Under the pieces are notes generated by a model. That model saw nothing but the letters and a program-made list of their open reading frames with translations, had not been told where the DNA came from and did not search any database. The translations under genes and the position numbers were made by a program. From Alphaproteobacteria bacterium (GTDB lineage Bacteria; Pseudomonadota; Alphaproteobacteria; UBA7985; JAUIBT01), in NCBI GenBank assembly GCA_030428255.1, contig JAUIBT010000017.1:23947-87946 (forward strand): a stretch of DNA of 64,000 nucleotides, written 5' to 3'. Below, piece by piece: positions 45,959 to 55,153 of this stretch. Within the stretch, counting starts at the first letter, position 1; each line of letters begins with the position of its first letter.

Positions 45959-47137
45959 ATGGCCAAGACGATCGTAATTCTGATGGATGGCACGTCGAAC
46001 GAGATCAAGGCGCAACGGACCAATATCTTACGGCTCTACGGCTGCCTTGAAAAAAGCGAGACCCAACTGGTCTATTATGACCCTGGCGTTGGCACAATTT
46101 CTGACGACCAATCCCGATCGCACCGTAAGCAAGAACGCGCCCAAACTTGGGGTATGGCCACCGGTCGCGGAATCGATAAGAACGTCAAGGAAGCCTATCG
46201 TTTCCTGGTCGAAAACTACCAGGGCCGTACGGCCACAGACGAAGAGCGTGATCAGATCTGTCTGTTTGGCTTTTCTCGCGGCGCCTACACGGCGCGCATG
46301 CTGGCGGGCTTCATTTACACCATCGGTTTGCTGGAGCCGCGCAATCTCAATTTGCTGGACTACGCCTACCGCGCCTACAAGCGCATTGGCTCCAATCCAG
46401 ATGAGAACGCCTTCGATGAGGTGGGACTGTATCAGCGCATTCTGCAACCAGACCGCCCACCGGTCAAATTCCTGGGCCTATTTGACACCGTCGCGTCGGT
46501 CATTGAACCCAGCGATGGGGTCCTTCCGCAACTGAAGAGCCACGCTTATACCTCGCGAAATCCCGGTGTTGAAATCGTGCGCCAGGCAGCCGCACTGCAC
46601 GAACGGCGGCGCATGTTCAACCTGCAGCTCTGGCGGGAGAACCAGCGCTTTCACATGGACCCCTTGGACACCGATAGCCAACAGCGTCAGGACGCCAAGG
46701 AGGTTTGGTTTACCGGCTGGCACGGTGATGTTGGCGGCGGCGAGCCAGAAGAGGAGTCCGGCCTGGCAAAAATTGCGCTGCAATGGATGATTGAAGAGGC
46801 GGGAAAGGCTGGCCTTGAGTTCGACCAAGACCTTGTCGATTTGTTGGTGCTTGGAACCGCGCCTTCCACCGATCCTCGTACAAAGCCCGACGCTTTTGCG
46901 GATCTGCACAAAAGTATGAAATGGTACTGGTGGGCAGCGGAATTCTGCCCTCTTCCATTCAAGCAAGTCGGAAAAGTGAACTGGCGGATTACCGCGTATC
47001 GCCCGCGCAAGGTGCCAAACAAGGCCAGGATCCACGCCTCCGTGCTTGCACGGGCGGAAAAGGAGGGACACCTGCCGCCCAACGTCCCCAAGGACTACCA
47101 GATCGAAGGCGATCAGGCAGACTGGGTTCAAGCCTGA
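45959..47137 (+). CDS. DUF2235 alpha/beta hydrolase (Tle1-like lipase family)
   Basis: 392 residues. MAKTIVILMDGTSNE opens the domain. The nucleophile Ser106 is in G-F-S-R-G-A-Y-T-A-R, the likely acid Asp176 in G-L-F-D-T-V-A-S-V, and His255 in G-W-H-G-D-V-G-G-G: all three parts of the DUF2235 triad. Some members are type VI secretion phospholipase effectors (Tle1). No immunity gene, VgrG or PAAR gene is adjacent and there is no signal peptide, so it may equally be a housekeeping hydrolase. An AT-rich 110-base region precedes it. Confidence 0.88.
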   Translation: MAKTIVILMDGTSNEIKAQRTNILRLYGCLEKSETQLVYYDPGVGTISDDQSRSHRKQERAQTWGMATGRGIDKNVKEAYRFLVENYQGRTATDEERDQICLFGFSRGAYTARMLAGFIYTIGLLEPRNLNLLDYAYRAYKRIGSNPDENAFDEVGLYQRILQPDRPPVKFLGLFDTVASVIEPSDGVLPQLKSHAYTSRNPGVEIVRQAAALHERRRMFNLQLWRENQRFHMDPLDTDSQQRQDAKEVWFTGWHGDVGGGEPEEESGLAKIALQWMIEEAGKAGLEFDQDLVDLLVLGTAPSTDPRTKPDAFADLHKSMKWYWWAAEFCPLPFKQVGKVNWRITAYRPRKVPNKARIHASVLARAEKEGHLPPNVPKDYQIEGDQADWVQA

Positions 47138-47345
47138 CCCCAGACAAGTCACCCTAAGACAGCAGAGCAGAGCCTAGGCCTGCCCTTCCGGGCTGTGCCG
47201 TTCGCTAACATTGTATTTAATTTGTATTTTTAATAAATCCATATTGCATTCATTAATCATAACTGTCAGAAACTCAGGGGCAAGGGTCGCTTGAGCAGGT
47301 CGCCAGGTGAGCCGCGCCCGACCGCTAACCTTTGCCAGGCCCCCG
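47138..47345. other. AT-rich upstream region of the GntR regulator
   Basis: 208 bases without a gene. A core of about 60 bases (47210-47270) is mostly A and T, in contrast with the neighbours, and is a natural place for the promoter and operator of the regulator. No perfect palindrome stands out. Confidence 0.35.
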
Positions 47346-48041
47346 ATGACCGACAGCCCCAAAGACCGCAAAAGCGCCTGCTATGAGCAGATTCGAAAAG
47401 CCATCTTGACCTTGGAGCTTGAGCCGAGCTGCGATCTGGACGAAGCCCAACTCAGCGAAGACTTCGGCATTTCGCGCACCCCGCTGCGCGAGGTCTTTCG
47501 CCAGCTCAGCGGTGAAGGTTACCTTGAGATGCGGGCCAACCGCGGGGCACGGGTCTCAGCCATGACCCACACGACATTGCGCGACTTCTTTTTGGCCGCG
47601 CCCATGATCTACGCGGCCATCACCCGCCTGGCCGCTGGCAACGCCACTGCCGCGCAGATCGCGGCCCTGAAGGAAGCCCAGCGCAGCTTTAAGCAAAGCT
47701 TGCGCAATGGTTCGGCTCAAGACCGCACCCTGGCCAACTACCGCTTTCACGAGATCACCGGCGATATGGCGAGCAACGTCTACCTGCGCCCCTCCTTCAA
47801 CCGTCTGCTGATTGATCATGCGCGCATTGGCATGACCTTCTACCGCCCGCACACCAACGTCATGGCAGAAAAGCTGTCGCTCGCCAGCGAACAGCACGAC
47901 GCCATCATTGCCGCTATCGAGGCCCGCGACGAGGCCGCCGCCGCACGCCTGGCCGAGGAACACTGGCAGCTCTCACGCGGGCAAATCGAGCTGTTTGTTA
48001 TGCCAGCCGCCTTAGATCTGCCGCTGGGCAAGCTGGCCTAA
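47346..48041 (+). CDS. GntR-family (FadR/FCD) transcriptional regulator
   Basis: 231 residues from ATG 47346. Winged helix at the N-terminus: CYEQIRKAILTLELEPSCDLDEAQLSEDFGISRTPLREVFRQLSGEGYLEMRANRGARV. A helical FCD effector domain follows. It stands 47 bases ahead of the DapA-like gene and heads the catabolic cluster 47.3-51.8 kb, which it most likely controls in response to the substrate or an intermediate. Confidence 0.92.
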   Translation: MTDSPKDRKSACYEQIRKAILTLELEPSCDLDEAQLSEDFGISRTPLREVFRQLSGEGYLEMRANRGARVSAMTHTTLRDFFLAAPMIYAAITRLAAGNATAAQIAALKEAQRSFKQSLRNGSAQDRTLANYRFHEITGDMASNVYLRPSFNRLLIDHARIGMTFYRPHTNVMAEKLSLASEQHDAIIAAIEARDEAAAARLAEEHWQLSRGQIELFVMPAALDLPLGKLA

Positions 48042-48088
48042 ACACCACCCAACAGCGCCTCACCCTTGCCCTGACACCAGGAGACACC

Positions 48089-49006
48089 ATGACCCCCATA
48101 TTCCGCTTTCAAGGGATCTACACGCCGCTGATCACGCCGCTGGAACCTGATGGGGCCGTGCGTTGGGACGGCCTTGCCGATGTCATCGAGGCGCTGATCG
48201 CCAAGGGCGTTCACGGCCTGATTTCCGGCGGCTCAACGGGCGAGAACTACGCCCAGAGCCTGGAGGAGCGCGTTGCCATCGCCCGCTTCACCAAAGAGCG
48301 GATCGCAGGCAGGCTGCCGCTGGTGGTGGGCACAGGCACCCTTTTGACCAGCGATTCAATCGCGCTCGCTCAAGCCGCACGCGCCATAAAGGCCGACGCA
48401 ATTCTGCTGGCCAGCCCGCCCTATGCGGTGCCCACCGACCGAGAGAACGCGCTTAATGCGCTGGCCATCGACAAGGCCGCCAACCTGCCGGTCATGCTCT
48501 ACAACTACCCTCACCGCACCGGCACCATGATGGGCGAGGAGTTTTTGGACCGCGTGGGCCGCTCGCGCAATTTCTGCGGGATCAAGGAAAGCTCAGGCGA
48601 TATCAACCGCGTCCACCTGCTGGCGCGCGACTACCCGCACATCCAGCTTGGCTGCGGCATGGACGACCAGGCGCTGGAGTTCTTTGCCTGGGGGGCACCC
48701 TTCTGGGTCTGCGGTGGCTCAAACTTTCTGCCCGAGGAGCACATCGCGCTCTATCAGGCCTGCGTGGTCGAGGGCGACTTTGTCAAGGGCCGTAAAATCA
48801 TGAGCGCCATGTTACCGCTGATGCGCGTGCTGGAGCAGGGCGGCAAGTTCATTCAAACCATCAAGCAGGGCGTCACCATGAACGGCATAGAGGCCTCGAA
48901 CGTGCGGCCCCCGCTGACGCCGTTGAACAAAGACGACAAACGCCAATTGGAGCAGGTCGTTCGCGTGCTGCGCCGCACCATTGCAGACATACAGGCAGGG
49001 AACTAA
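48089..49006 (+). CDS. DapA-superfamily lyase/deaminase
   Basis: 305-residue TIM-barrel class I aldolase. Catalytic Lys166 is in C-G-I-K-E-S-S-G-D, Tyr140 in Y-N-Y-P, and G-G-S-T-G-E is at 47-52. Not a lysine-pathway DapA by context: it lies with a GntR regulator, an aldehyde dehydrogenase and an FAD oxidoreductase. That set recalls hydroxyproline catabolism, where a DapA-type deaminase gives alpha-ketoglutarate semialdehyde. The assignment is an inference from context. Confidence 0.85.
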   Translation: MTPIFRFQGIYTPLITPLEPDGAVRWDGLADVIEALIAKGVHGLISGGSTGENYAQSLEERVAIARFTKERIAGRLPLVVGTGTLLTSDSIALAQAARAIKADAILLASPPYAVPTDRENALNALAIDKAANLPVMLYNYPHRTGTMMGEEFLDRVGRSRNFCGIKESSGDINRVHLLARDYPHIQLGCGMDDQALEFFAWGAPFWVCGGSNFLPEEHIALYQACVVEGDFVKGRKIMSAMLPLMRVLEQGGKFIQTIKQGVTMNGIEASNVRPPLTPLNKDDKRQLEQVVRVLRRTIADIQAGN

Positions 49007-49011
49007 TCGCT

Positions 49012-50508
49012 ATGACGTTGCTCACTCACGACGAATACAAAGCCATCGCCAAGGGCCTCGATCTGCCCACCTGCGCCTATATCGATGGCGCCTATCGCCC
49101 GGCGCGCTCGGGCGCGACCTTTGCCACAACCAACCCCGCAACGGGTGAGACGCTGTGCCAGGTGGCGGCCTGCGACGGCCAAGACCTGGATTTTGCGGTC
49201 CAAAAGGCGCGCGATGCCTTCGAGGATGGCCGCTGGTCGCGCCTGCCCCCATCGCAGCGCAAGGACTGCCTCATCCGCCTCTGTAAGCTCATCACCCGCA
49301 ACGCGCGCGAGCTGGCGGTGATGGAGAGCCTGGACAGCGGCAAGACCATTTATGACTGCGAGACCGTGGATGTACCCGAGACCATCGCCTGCTTGAAATG
49401 GCACGCCGAGGCCATCGACAAGATCTATGATCAGCTCGCCCCGGCCTCAGACGACCACCTGGCACTGGTGCTGCGCGAGCCCATCGGCGTTGTCGGCCTG
49501 GTCCTGCCCTGGAACTTCCCCTTGCTGATGCTGGCCTGGAAGATCGGCCCAGCGCTGGCAGCGGGCTGCTCGGTAATCGTTAAGCCTGCGCAGGAAACCA
49601 GCCTGACCGCGCTCAAAATCGCCGAGCTGGCCTCGGAGGCAGGCATTCCACGCGGCGTTCTCAATGTGTTGCCCGGCAGTGGCCCCGATCTGGGCGCGCC
49701 CATCGGCCGCCACATGGATATCGATTTGGTGTCCTTTACGGGCTCGACCGTCACCGGCAAGCGCTTCTTGTCCTACGCCGCCGAGAGCAACGCCAAAGAG
49801 ATCGTGCTTGAGATGGGCGGCAAGAACCCCGCCATAGTATTGGACGATGCCGAGAACCTGGACCGTGTGGCACAGCATGTCGTCAACGGCGCCTTCTGGA
49901 ACATGGGCGAGAATTGCTCGGCCACCTCACGCCTGATCGTCCATGCGGCGGTTAAAGATGCCTTGCTGGCGCGCATCGCTCATCACGCCCGCCAATGGAA
50001 CGTCGGCGACCCGCTGGACCCGGAAACCCGCCTGGGGGCTCTGGTGTCAGAGGCGCATTTTGCCAAGGTCTGTAGCTATCTGGACAAGGCCGAGACCCTA
50101 GTGTTCGGCGGCAAGGCGGACAAGGGCTTTGTCGAGGCCACGCTCGTCGAAGTCAGCAGCAGCGACCACCCGCTGGCGCGTGAGGAGATCTTTGGCCCCG
50201 TGCTGAGCGTCATCACGGTGGCCAGCGCCGAGGAGGCCATTCGTATCGCCAACGACAGCGACTATGGGCTTTGCGCCTCGATCTTCACCGCCAACATCAA
50301 GAAGGCGCTGCGCGGCGCGCGCGATTTGCGTGCGGGCACAGTGACGGTCAACAGCTTTGGTGAAGGTGACATCTCAACCCCTTTCGGTGGCTTCAAGCAG
50401 TCGGGTTTCGGCGGGCGCGACAACGGCCTCCACGCTCACGACCAGTACACCCAGCTCAAAACCATCTGGATTGACTTGGCCGATGATGACGAGGAGGCCG
50501 TCGCCTGA
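49012..50508 (+). CDS. Aldehyde dehydrogenase, PuuC-like
   Basis: 498 residues. Catalytic Glu267 in L-E-M-G-G-K-N-P-A and Cys302 in G-E-N-C-S-A-T-S. YIDGAYRPARSGATFATTNPATGE and ALAAGCSVIVKPAQETSL are typical. It resembles gamma-glutamyl-aminobutyraldehyde dehydrogenases, but in this operon it could oxidise the semialdehyde from the DapA-like step. Five bases separate it from the DapA-like gene; it overlaps the oxidoreductase by one. Confidence 0.9.
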   Translation: MTLLTHDEYKAIAKGLDLPTCAYIDGAYRPARSGATFATTNPATGETLCQVAACDGQDLDFAVQKARDAFEDGRWSRLPPSQRKDCLIRLCKLITRNARELAVMESLDSGKTIYDCETVDVPETIACLKWHAEAIDKIYDQLAPASDDHLALVLREPIGVVGLVLPWNFPLLMLAWKIGPALAAGCSVIVKPAQETSLTALKIAELASEAGIPRGVLNVLPGSGPDLGAPIGRHMDIDLVSFTGSTVTGKRFLSYAAESNAKEIVLEMGGKNPAIVLDDAENLDRVAQHVVNGAFWNMGENCSATSRLIVHAAVKDALLARIAHHARQWNVGDPLDPETRLGALVSEAHFAKVCSYLDKAETLVFGGKADKGFVEATLVEVSSSDHPLAREEIFGPVLSVITVASAEEAIRIANDSDYGLCASIFTANIKKALRGARDLRAGTVTVNSFGEGDISTPFGGFKQSGFGGRDNGLHAHDQYTQLKTIWIDLADDDEEAVA

Positions 50509-51845
50509 TGCGCTTTCGCGCGCAACGACTGCCCAGCCAGCGCGGTCTGGCAGCTTGGGACGCTCTGCTGCCCGCCCGCAGCCCAAAGCCAGCCTTGGAC
50601 CAGGACCAAACCGCAGATTTCGCGGTCATTGGTGGCGGCTTCGCGGGCTTGTCGGCCGCCCGTCGCCTGCGCCAGCTTGCGCCAGACAGCTCGATTGTAC
50701 TGCTGGAGGCGGGGCAGATCGGCCATGGTCCAGCGGGCCGCAACTCGGGCTTCATGATCGACTTGCCGCACGAGTTGACCAGCCACGACTACGCGGGCCC
50801 GGGCGATGATCGAGCGGTGATCGACCTTAACCGCCAAGCTCAGAGCTTCGCGGCGGAAGCGGTGGCCGACTATGATATCGCCCCGGCCTTCTTTGACCGC
50901 GCGGGCAAGATCAACGGCGCGGTGGGCGCGGCGGCTCAGCAGCAAAACCGCAGCTATGCGGCCCATCTGGAGCAATTGGGCGAGGGCTACGAGATGCTCG
51001 ACGCGCAAACTATAGCTGAGGTGACGGGCAGTCCGCACTACCAGGCGGGGCTCTATACGCCTGGTACGGTCATGCTGCAACCGGCGGGCTATGTGCGCGG
51101 GCTGGCTGCGGGCCTGGCGCGCGACGGGGTAGCGATCTTTGAAAACAGTCCGGTGCTGGGCTTTCAGGCCAGTGGCCCGTCTTGGACGATCCAGACCGCC
51201 AAGGCGCGCGTATCGACCGGTCGCATCATCCTGGCGGTCAACGGCCATTTGGAGAGCTTTGGGGTGGCGCGCGGGCGGCTGATGCACCTGGTTTTGTTTG
51301 CCGCCGTGACCCCAGAGCTGGACCAAGACGCCCTGCGCCAGCTAGGCGGCCAGGCGCGCTGGGGCATCACGCCCTCGGACCCCATGGGCACGACGGTGCG
51401 CCGCATTGATGCAGCCCAGGGCGGCAATCGCATCATTGTGCGCTCGTGCGCAGCGCTGCGCTCTGGTATGACCAGCAGGCCGAGCGACCTGGCGCGGGCC
51501 CAACGCGTCATGCAGGCCAAATTCGACCAGCGCTTTCCGGCTCTGGCGGGCCTGTCCATGGCTCACGCGTGGGCGGGTCTGCTTTGCTTGAGCCTCAACG
51601 GCGTGTCCGTGGCGCGCCAGCTTGAACGCGGTGTCTTTTCGGCCTGCGTGCAAAACGGCCTGGGCACGGCACGCGGCACGCTGACCGGCATGGCAGCCGC
51701 CGAGCGCGCCTGCGGCCATGACAGCGCCATCGCCCGCCACTTTGACCGCGAGCCTGCGCCCCAGCGCCTGGCACCGCGCCCAATTCGCGACTGGGGCGCC
51801 AATGCCTACCTGCGCTATAAGGAGTGGCGTGCGGCAGAGGAGTAG
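50508..51845 (+). CDS. FAD-dependent amine/amino-acid oxidoreductase (DAO family)
   Basis: 445 residues. The FAD-binding G-G-G-F-A-G is at 42-47 in FAVIGGGFAGLSAARRL. The N-terminus and G-R-N-S-G-F near 82 resemble PuuB and other secondary-amine dehydrogenases of the D-amino acid oxidase family. Overlapping start with the aldehyde dehydrogenase (TGATG) puts it last in the operon. Natural substrate could be a glutamylated amine, proline-type imino acid or N-methylated amino acid. Confidence 0.88.
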   Translation: MRFRAQRLPSQRGLAAWDALLPARSPKPALDQDQTADFAVIGGGFAGLSAARRLRQLAPDSSIVLLEAGQIGHGPAGRNSGFMIDLPHELTSHDYAGPGDDRAVIDLNRQAQSFAAEAVADYDIAPAFFDRAGKINGAVGAAAQQQNRSYAAHLEQLGEGYEMLDAQTIAEVTGSPHYQAGLYTPGTVMLQPAGYVRGLAAGLARDGVAIFENSPVLGFQASGPSWTIQTAKARVSTGRIILAVNGHLESFGVARGRLMHLVLFAAVTPELDQDALRQLGGQARWGITPSDPMGTTVRRIDAAQGGNRIIVRSCAALRSGMTSRPSDLARAQRVMQAKFDQRFPALAGLSMAHAWAGLLCLSLNGVSVARQLERGVFSACVQNGLGTARGTLTGMAAAERACGHDSAIARHFDREPAPQRLAPRPIRDWGANAYLRYKEWRAAEE

Positions 51846-51885
51846 CAGGGCGCCGTCAAACCGCCTACGACGGCAGGCCGCCACG

Positions 51886-53435
51886 CTAATAGCACTGGTT
51901 CAGCTCATCGGCGGCGGGAATTTCCCGTTCACGGCGAGCGATATAGTCCAACAGCGCCTCGTCCTTGGCCGCATCAAGCTTGGGCTCCTCATAGGCCTCC
52001 AGCAGCCTGCGGGCATAGCTCAGCGCGCGTTGGTTGACATCCTGCGCTCCCTGCGCCACCCACTGCTCGATCGAGTTGTTGTCGAACAGCTCGGGCATGA
52101 AAAACGCCCGTTGGAAATTGGCCTGCGTGTGCGGATGGCCTAGGTAGTGCCCGCCCGGCCCTACGTCATCCACCGCCGCCACGGCCTCATCGAAGTCGCC
52201 CCACTGCGGGCCTTGGGCCATTCGGTAGGCCATGGCGCACTGCTCGGCATCGACGACAAACTTAGCGACCGAGCAATGCATGCCCGCCTCATTCCAACCC
52301 GCCGAGTGCCAGATATAGTTGGCCCCAGCATGCATGACCGCAGACAAGGTGGTGGCGCTCTCGTAGCCCGCCTGCGCATCAAAGATCTTGGAGCCGCCCA
52401 AGGTGTTGGAGCTGCGCCAGGGCACATTGTAAAAGCGCGCCATCTGGCCAATCATGAAGTTCATCAGGCTGATCTCAGGCGTGCCCGCCATGGGCGCACC
52501 GGACTTCATCGACACGGTGGACAAATAGTGCCCATAGATCGCCGGAGCCCCGCGCCGGATCACCTGGGTATAGGCCAGCGCCGACAGGGCCTCGGCATTC
52601 AGTTGGGCCACGGCTGCGGGCACGCTGGCAGGCGTATTGGCCCCTCCCAATACGAAGGGCTACACAAGACCGGCTGCTTACGGCGACAGAAAGCACGCAT
52701 GGCGCCCAACATGGTCTCGTCCCAGACCAAGGGCGAGTTGCCGTTGCAATTGCCGGTCGTGACCGCGTGATCCTCTAAGAAGGCCTCGCCGAACAACAGC
52801 GCACACATCTCCATCACATCTTCGGCGTTCCTGGGGCTGGTGGTCATGCCCATGAACATCTTGTCCGAATACTTCATCGACGAGTAGGTGATGCGCAAGT
52901 GCCTTTGGCTGATGGGATGATCGTAAGGCTCAACAATATGGTGGGCGGTCGAGTGCAGAGCGGGCAGCATATGCGACAGCTTGTGGAACATGGCCAGATC
53001 GTCCAGTGTCGGATTGCGGCGCACATCGTCCAGGTCGCGCAGGTAGGGCGCACCGGTCATGGGCACAAACACCGCGTGACGCCCGCCCAGATCGACGCTC
53101 TTGGCCGGATTGCGCGCGTGATAGCGGATGCGCGGCGGGATCGTTTGGATCAAATCGCGCACAAGCCCACGGTCCAAGTAGACCCGCTGGCCGACGACCT
53201 TGGCCCCTGCGCGCCGCCAATCTTCCAGCGCGATGTCGTCGCGAAACTGAACGCCGGTGTTCTCAAGAATGTGCATAGAGGCCGCATCGATGCGCGCCAC
53301 GTGTTCCTGGTCCATCACCTCGCAGAGCGGCAAGCGATTGTCCAAGCCCGGCAACATGTCGGCCTTGACCGCCAGGCGCTCGGCCCGGCGGGCCGCCCGC
53401 GCGCCGCCGCGTGCTGTGCTGCTTGCCTCAGACAT
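51886..53435 (-). pseudogene. MttB-family methyltransferase gene split by a one-base deletion
   Basis: Two frames join into one MttB homologue of about 516 residues, the normal length, if one base is added near 52654-52660. The first part (ATG 53435) runs to F-C-R-R-K-Q-P-V-L-C-S-P and then goes out of frame; the second resumes at V-L-G-G-A-N-T-P-A and runs to the end at 51886. Both halves are otherwise intact, with no other stop. MttB homologues without pyrrolysine demethylate betaines such as glycine betaine or proline betaine onto a corrinoid protein. The break is either a fresh mutation or a sequence error. It faces the catabolic operon. Confidence 0.85.
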
Positions 53436-53721
53436 TTGCGTCTCCCTTGTTTGACTAGGTCTTGACCCGTCTTTGTTGCCTAAGCGACTTGGGCCCTGCT
53501 TGCGCCGCAATTGCCGAAGCCCGCGAGCCAAAAGCGACACCAGGACGGATTTCCTCATTGACCTTCGCTCGGCCCAAGCCAAAGCCGAGCGCTGGTCCGT
53601 CAAGCAGTTTGAGCGTTCAAGCCTGATCACGCTTGCGCGGGCGCGCATCCAACGCCCTGACACCTGCGCTATAGTCGGCCAAGTTTCCCCTTTCAGTGTC
53701 CCTCTTTTGGCAGGCTTTCCC

Positions 53722-54330
53722 ATGACCCAGCCCTCGGTGCCATCACCAACCTTCTCGCGACGCAGCCTCTTAGCTGCCGGGCTGGCTGCCCCTTTGGCCA
53801 TCCCTGTGGCCGCACGCGCCCAGAACCGTCCGACGATCGACGCCCCCTCCCCGCTGCTGGGGCGGCCTGCGCCCGAATTCCAGGTCGAAACCTGGGTACA
53901 AGGACCGCCCCAGACCATGGCTGCGCTCAAGGGCCGGGTGGTGGCGATTGATTTCTTTCAGCTCTGGTGCCCCATGTGCAACGCTTTCACCGCGCCGCTG
54001 TTCGCCCATTGGGCCCATCAACGTTTCCCTGAGGCCATTGCAAACGGCCGCCTAAGCCTGGTCGGCGTTCACACGGTTTTTGAGGGCTTCGACTACCAAA
54101 GCAAGGAGCGCTTGGTTGGCTATATCGCTGAAAAGCAAAAGCGCTACCCCGTCGGCCACGATCTCAAACGGCCAGAGCATTTCTTGCCCGAAACCATGCG
54201 GGCCTGGGGCAATATCGCGACCCCAACGGTGGCCATCGTTGACCGCCAGGGCCTTGTGCGCTTCCACAAAGCGGGTCTGTTCGACCACAATCAGGCAGCG
54301 GCCTTGATCGAGCAGCTCATGGTCAGCTAA
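53722..54330 (+). CDS. Tat-exported TlpA-like thioredoxin-fold protein
   Basis: 202 residues from ATG 53722. The leader has S-R-R-S-L-L followed by a hydrophobic stretch and ARA-Q, a twin-arginine signal. The redox motif W-C-P-M-C puts Cys83 and Cys86 in the active site, and the late segment GNIATPTVAIVDRQG supplies the cis-proline loop of thioredoxins. Likely a periplasmic thiol reductase or cytochrome-maturation-type protein. No ccm genes are nearby. Confidence 0.88.
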   Translation: MTQPSVPSPTFSRRSLLAAGLAAPLAIPVAARAQNRPTIDAPSPLLGRPAPEFQVETWVQGPPQTMAALKGRVVAIDFFQLWCPMCNAFTAPLFAHWAHQRFPEAIANGRLSLVGVHTVFEGFDYQSKERLVGYIAEKQKRYPVGHDLKRPEHFLPETMRAWGNIATPTVAIVDRQGLVRFHKAGLFDHNQAAALIEQLMVS

Positions 54331-54422
54331 AGCAGCTTGCGCTGGGCGCTTGCCCGGCTATGCTCCCAACGAAGACACGGCTGGGCACCGCAAGCCCGGC
54401 GGCGAAGTGGGAGCAAAACAGC

Positions 54423-55151
54423 ATGAATATCGCCATGTGGTCTGGGCCAAGAAACCTGTCCACCGCCATGATGTACGCCTTTGGCGCGCGCGCCGACTGC
54501 GGTGTGTGGGACGAGCCCTTCTATGCCGCCTACCTGGCTGAAACCGACCTGGAGCACCCCATGGGCGCTGAGATCATCGCCGCTGGTGAGACCGACGCGA
54601 CCATCGTAGCCCGGCGCTGTGCGGCTGCCGCGCCCGGCGGCCAGGCGCACTTTTATCAAAAGCACATGACCCACCACATGATCGACGGCATGCCGCGCGC
54701 TTGGTTCGCCCAAGTCCAGCATGTCTTTTTGATCCGCCACCCCGCGCGGGTGCTGGCCAGCTATGCCGCCAAGCGCGAAAACCCGACGCTGGCCGACATC
54801 GGCTTTACCCAGCAGGCCGAGATTTTCGAGCAGGTGGTGGCCATGGGCCTGCCTGCCTTGGTGATTGACAGCCACGACGTGCGCGACGCTCCAGAGGCCA
54901 TGTTGCGCGCGCTCTGTGAGGGGCTGGGCTTGGCCTTTGACCCGGCCATGCTGTCTTGGCCGGCGGGCGGGCACGCCGATGATGGCGTGTGGGCAGCACA
55001 TTGGTACGACGCTGTGCACCGCTCGACCGGATTTGCGGACCCCGAAGGCCCCTTGCCCGAGCTGCCCTCAGAGCTGGATGAAATCTTCGCCCAAGCCTTG
55101 GAGCCTTATGAGCGGCTGAAGGCTTATGCCTTGCGCCTGCAGGAGGTCTGA
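54423..55151 (+). CDS. Sulfotransferase-like P-loop protein
   Basis: 242 residues from ATG 54423. W-S-G-P-R-N-L-S-T near 6-14 resembles the 5'-phosphosulfate loop of PAPS-dependent sulfotransferases; L-I-R-H-P-A-R-V-L-A-S-Y near 103-114 the 3'-phosphate site with Arg105 and Ser113. Two bases separate it from an aminotransferase gene, so the pair acts on related compounds. The acceptor is unknown and the family is loosely annotated, so a kinase-like role is not excluded. Confidence 0.8.
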   Translation: MNIAMWSGPRNLSTAMMYAFGARADCGVWDEPFYAAYLAETDLEHPMGAEIIAAGETDATIVARRCAAAAPGGQAHFYQKHMTHHMIDGMPRAWFAQVQHVFLIRHPARVLASYAAKRENPTLADIGFTQQAEIFEQVVAMGLPALVIDSHDVRDAPEAMLRALCEGLGLAFDPAMLSWPAGGHADDGVWAAHWYDAVHRSTGFADPEGPLPELPSELDEIFAQALEPYERLKAYALRLQEV

Positions 55152-55153
55152 GC

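Noticed and set aside
51886..53435. Pyrrolysine (in-frame TAG) as the cause of the MttB break
   Set aside because: The break is a change of frame, not an in-frame amber codon; both halves read through without TAG inside.
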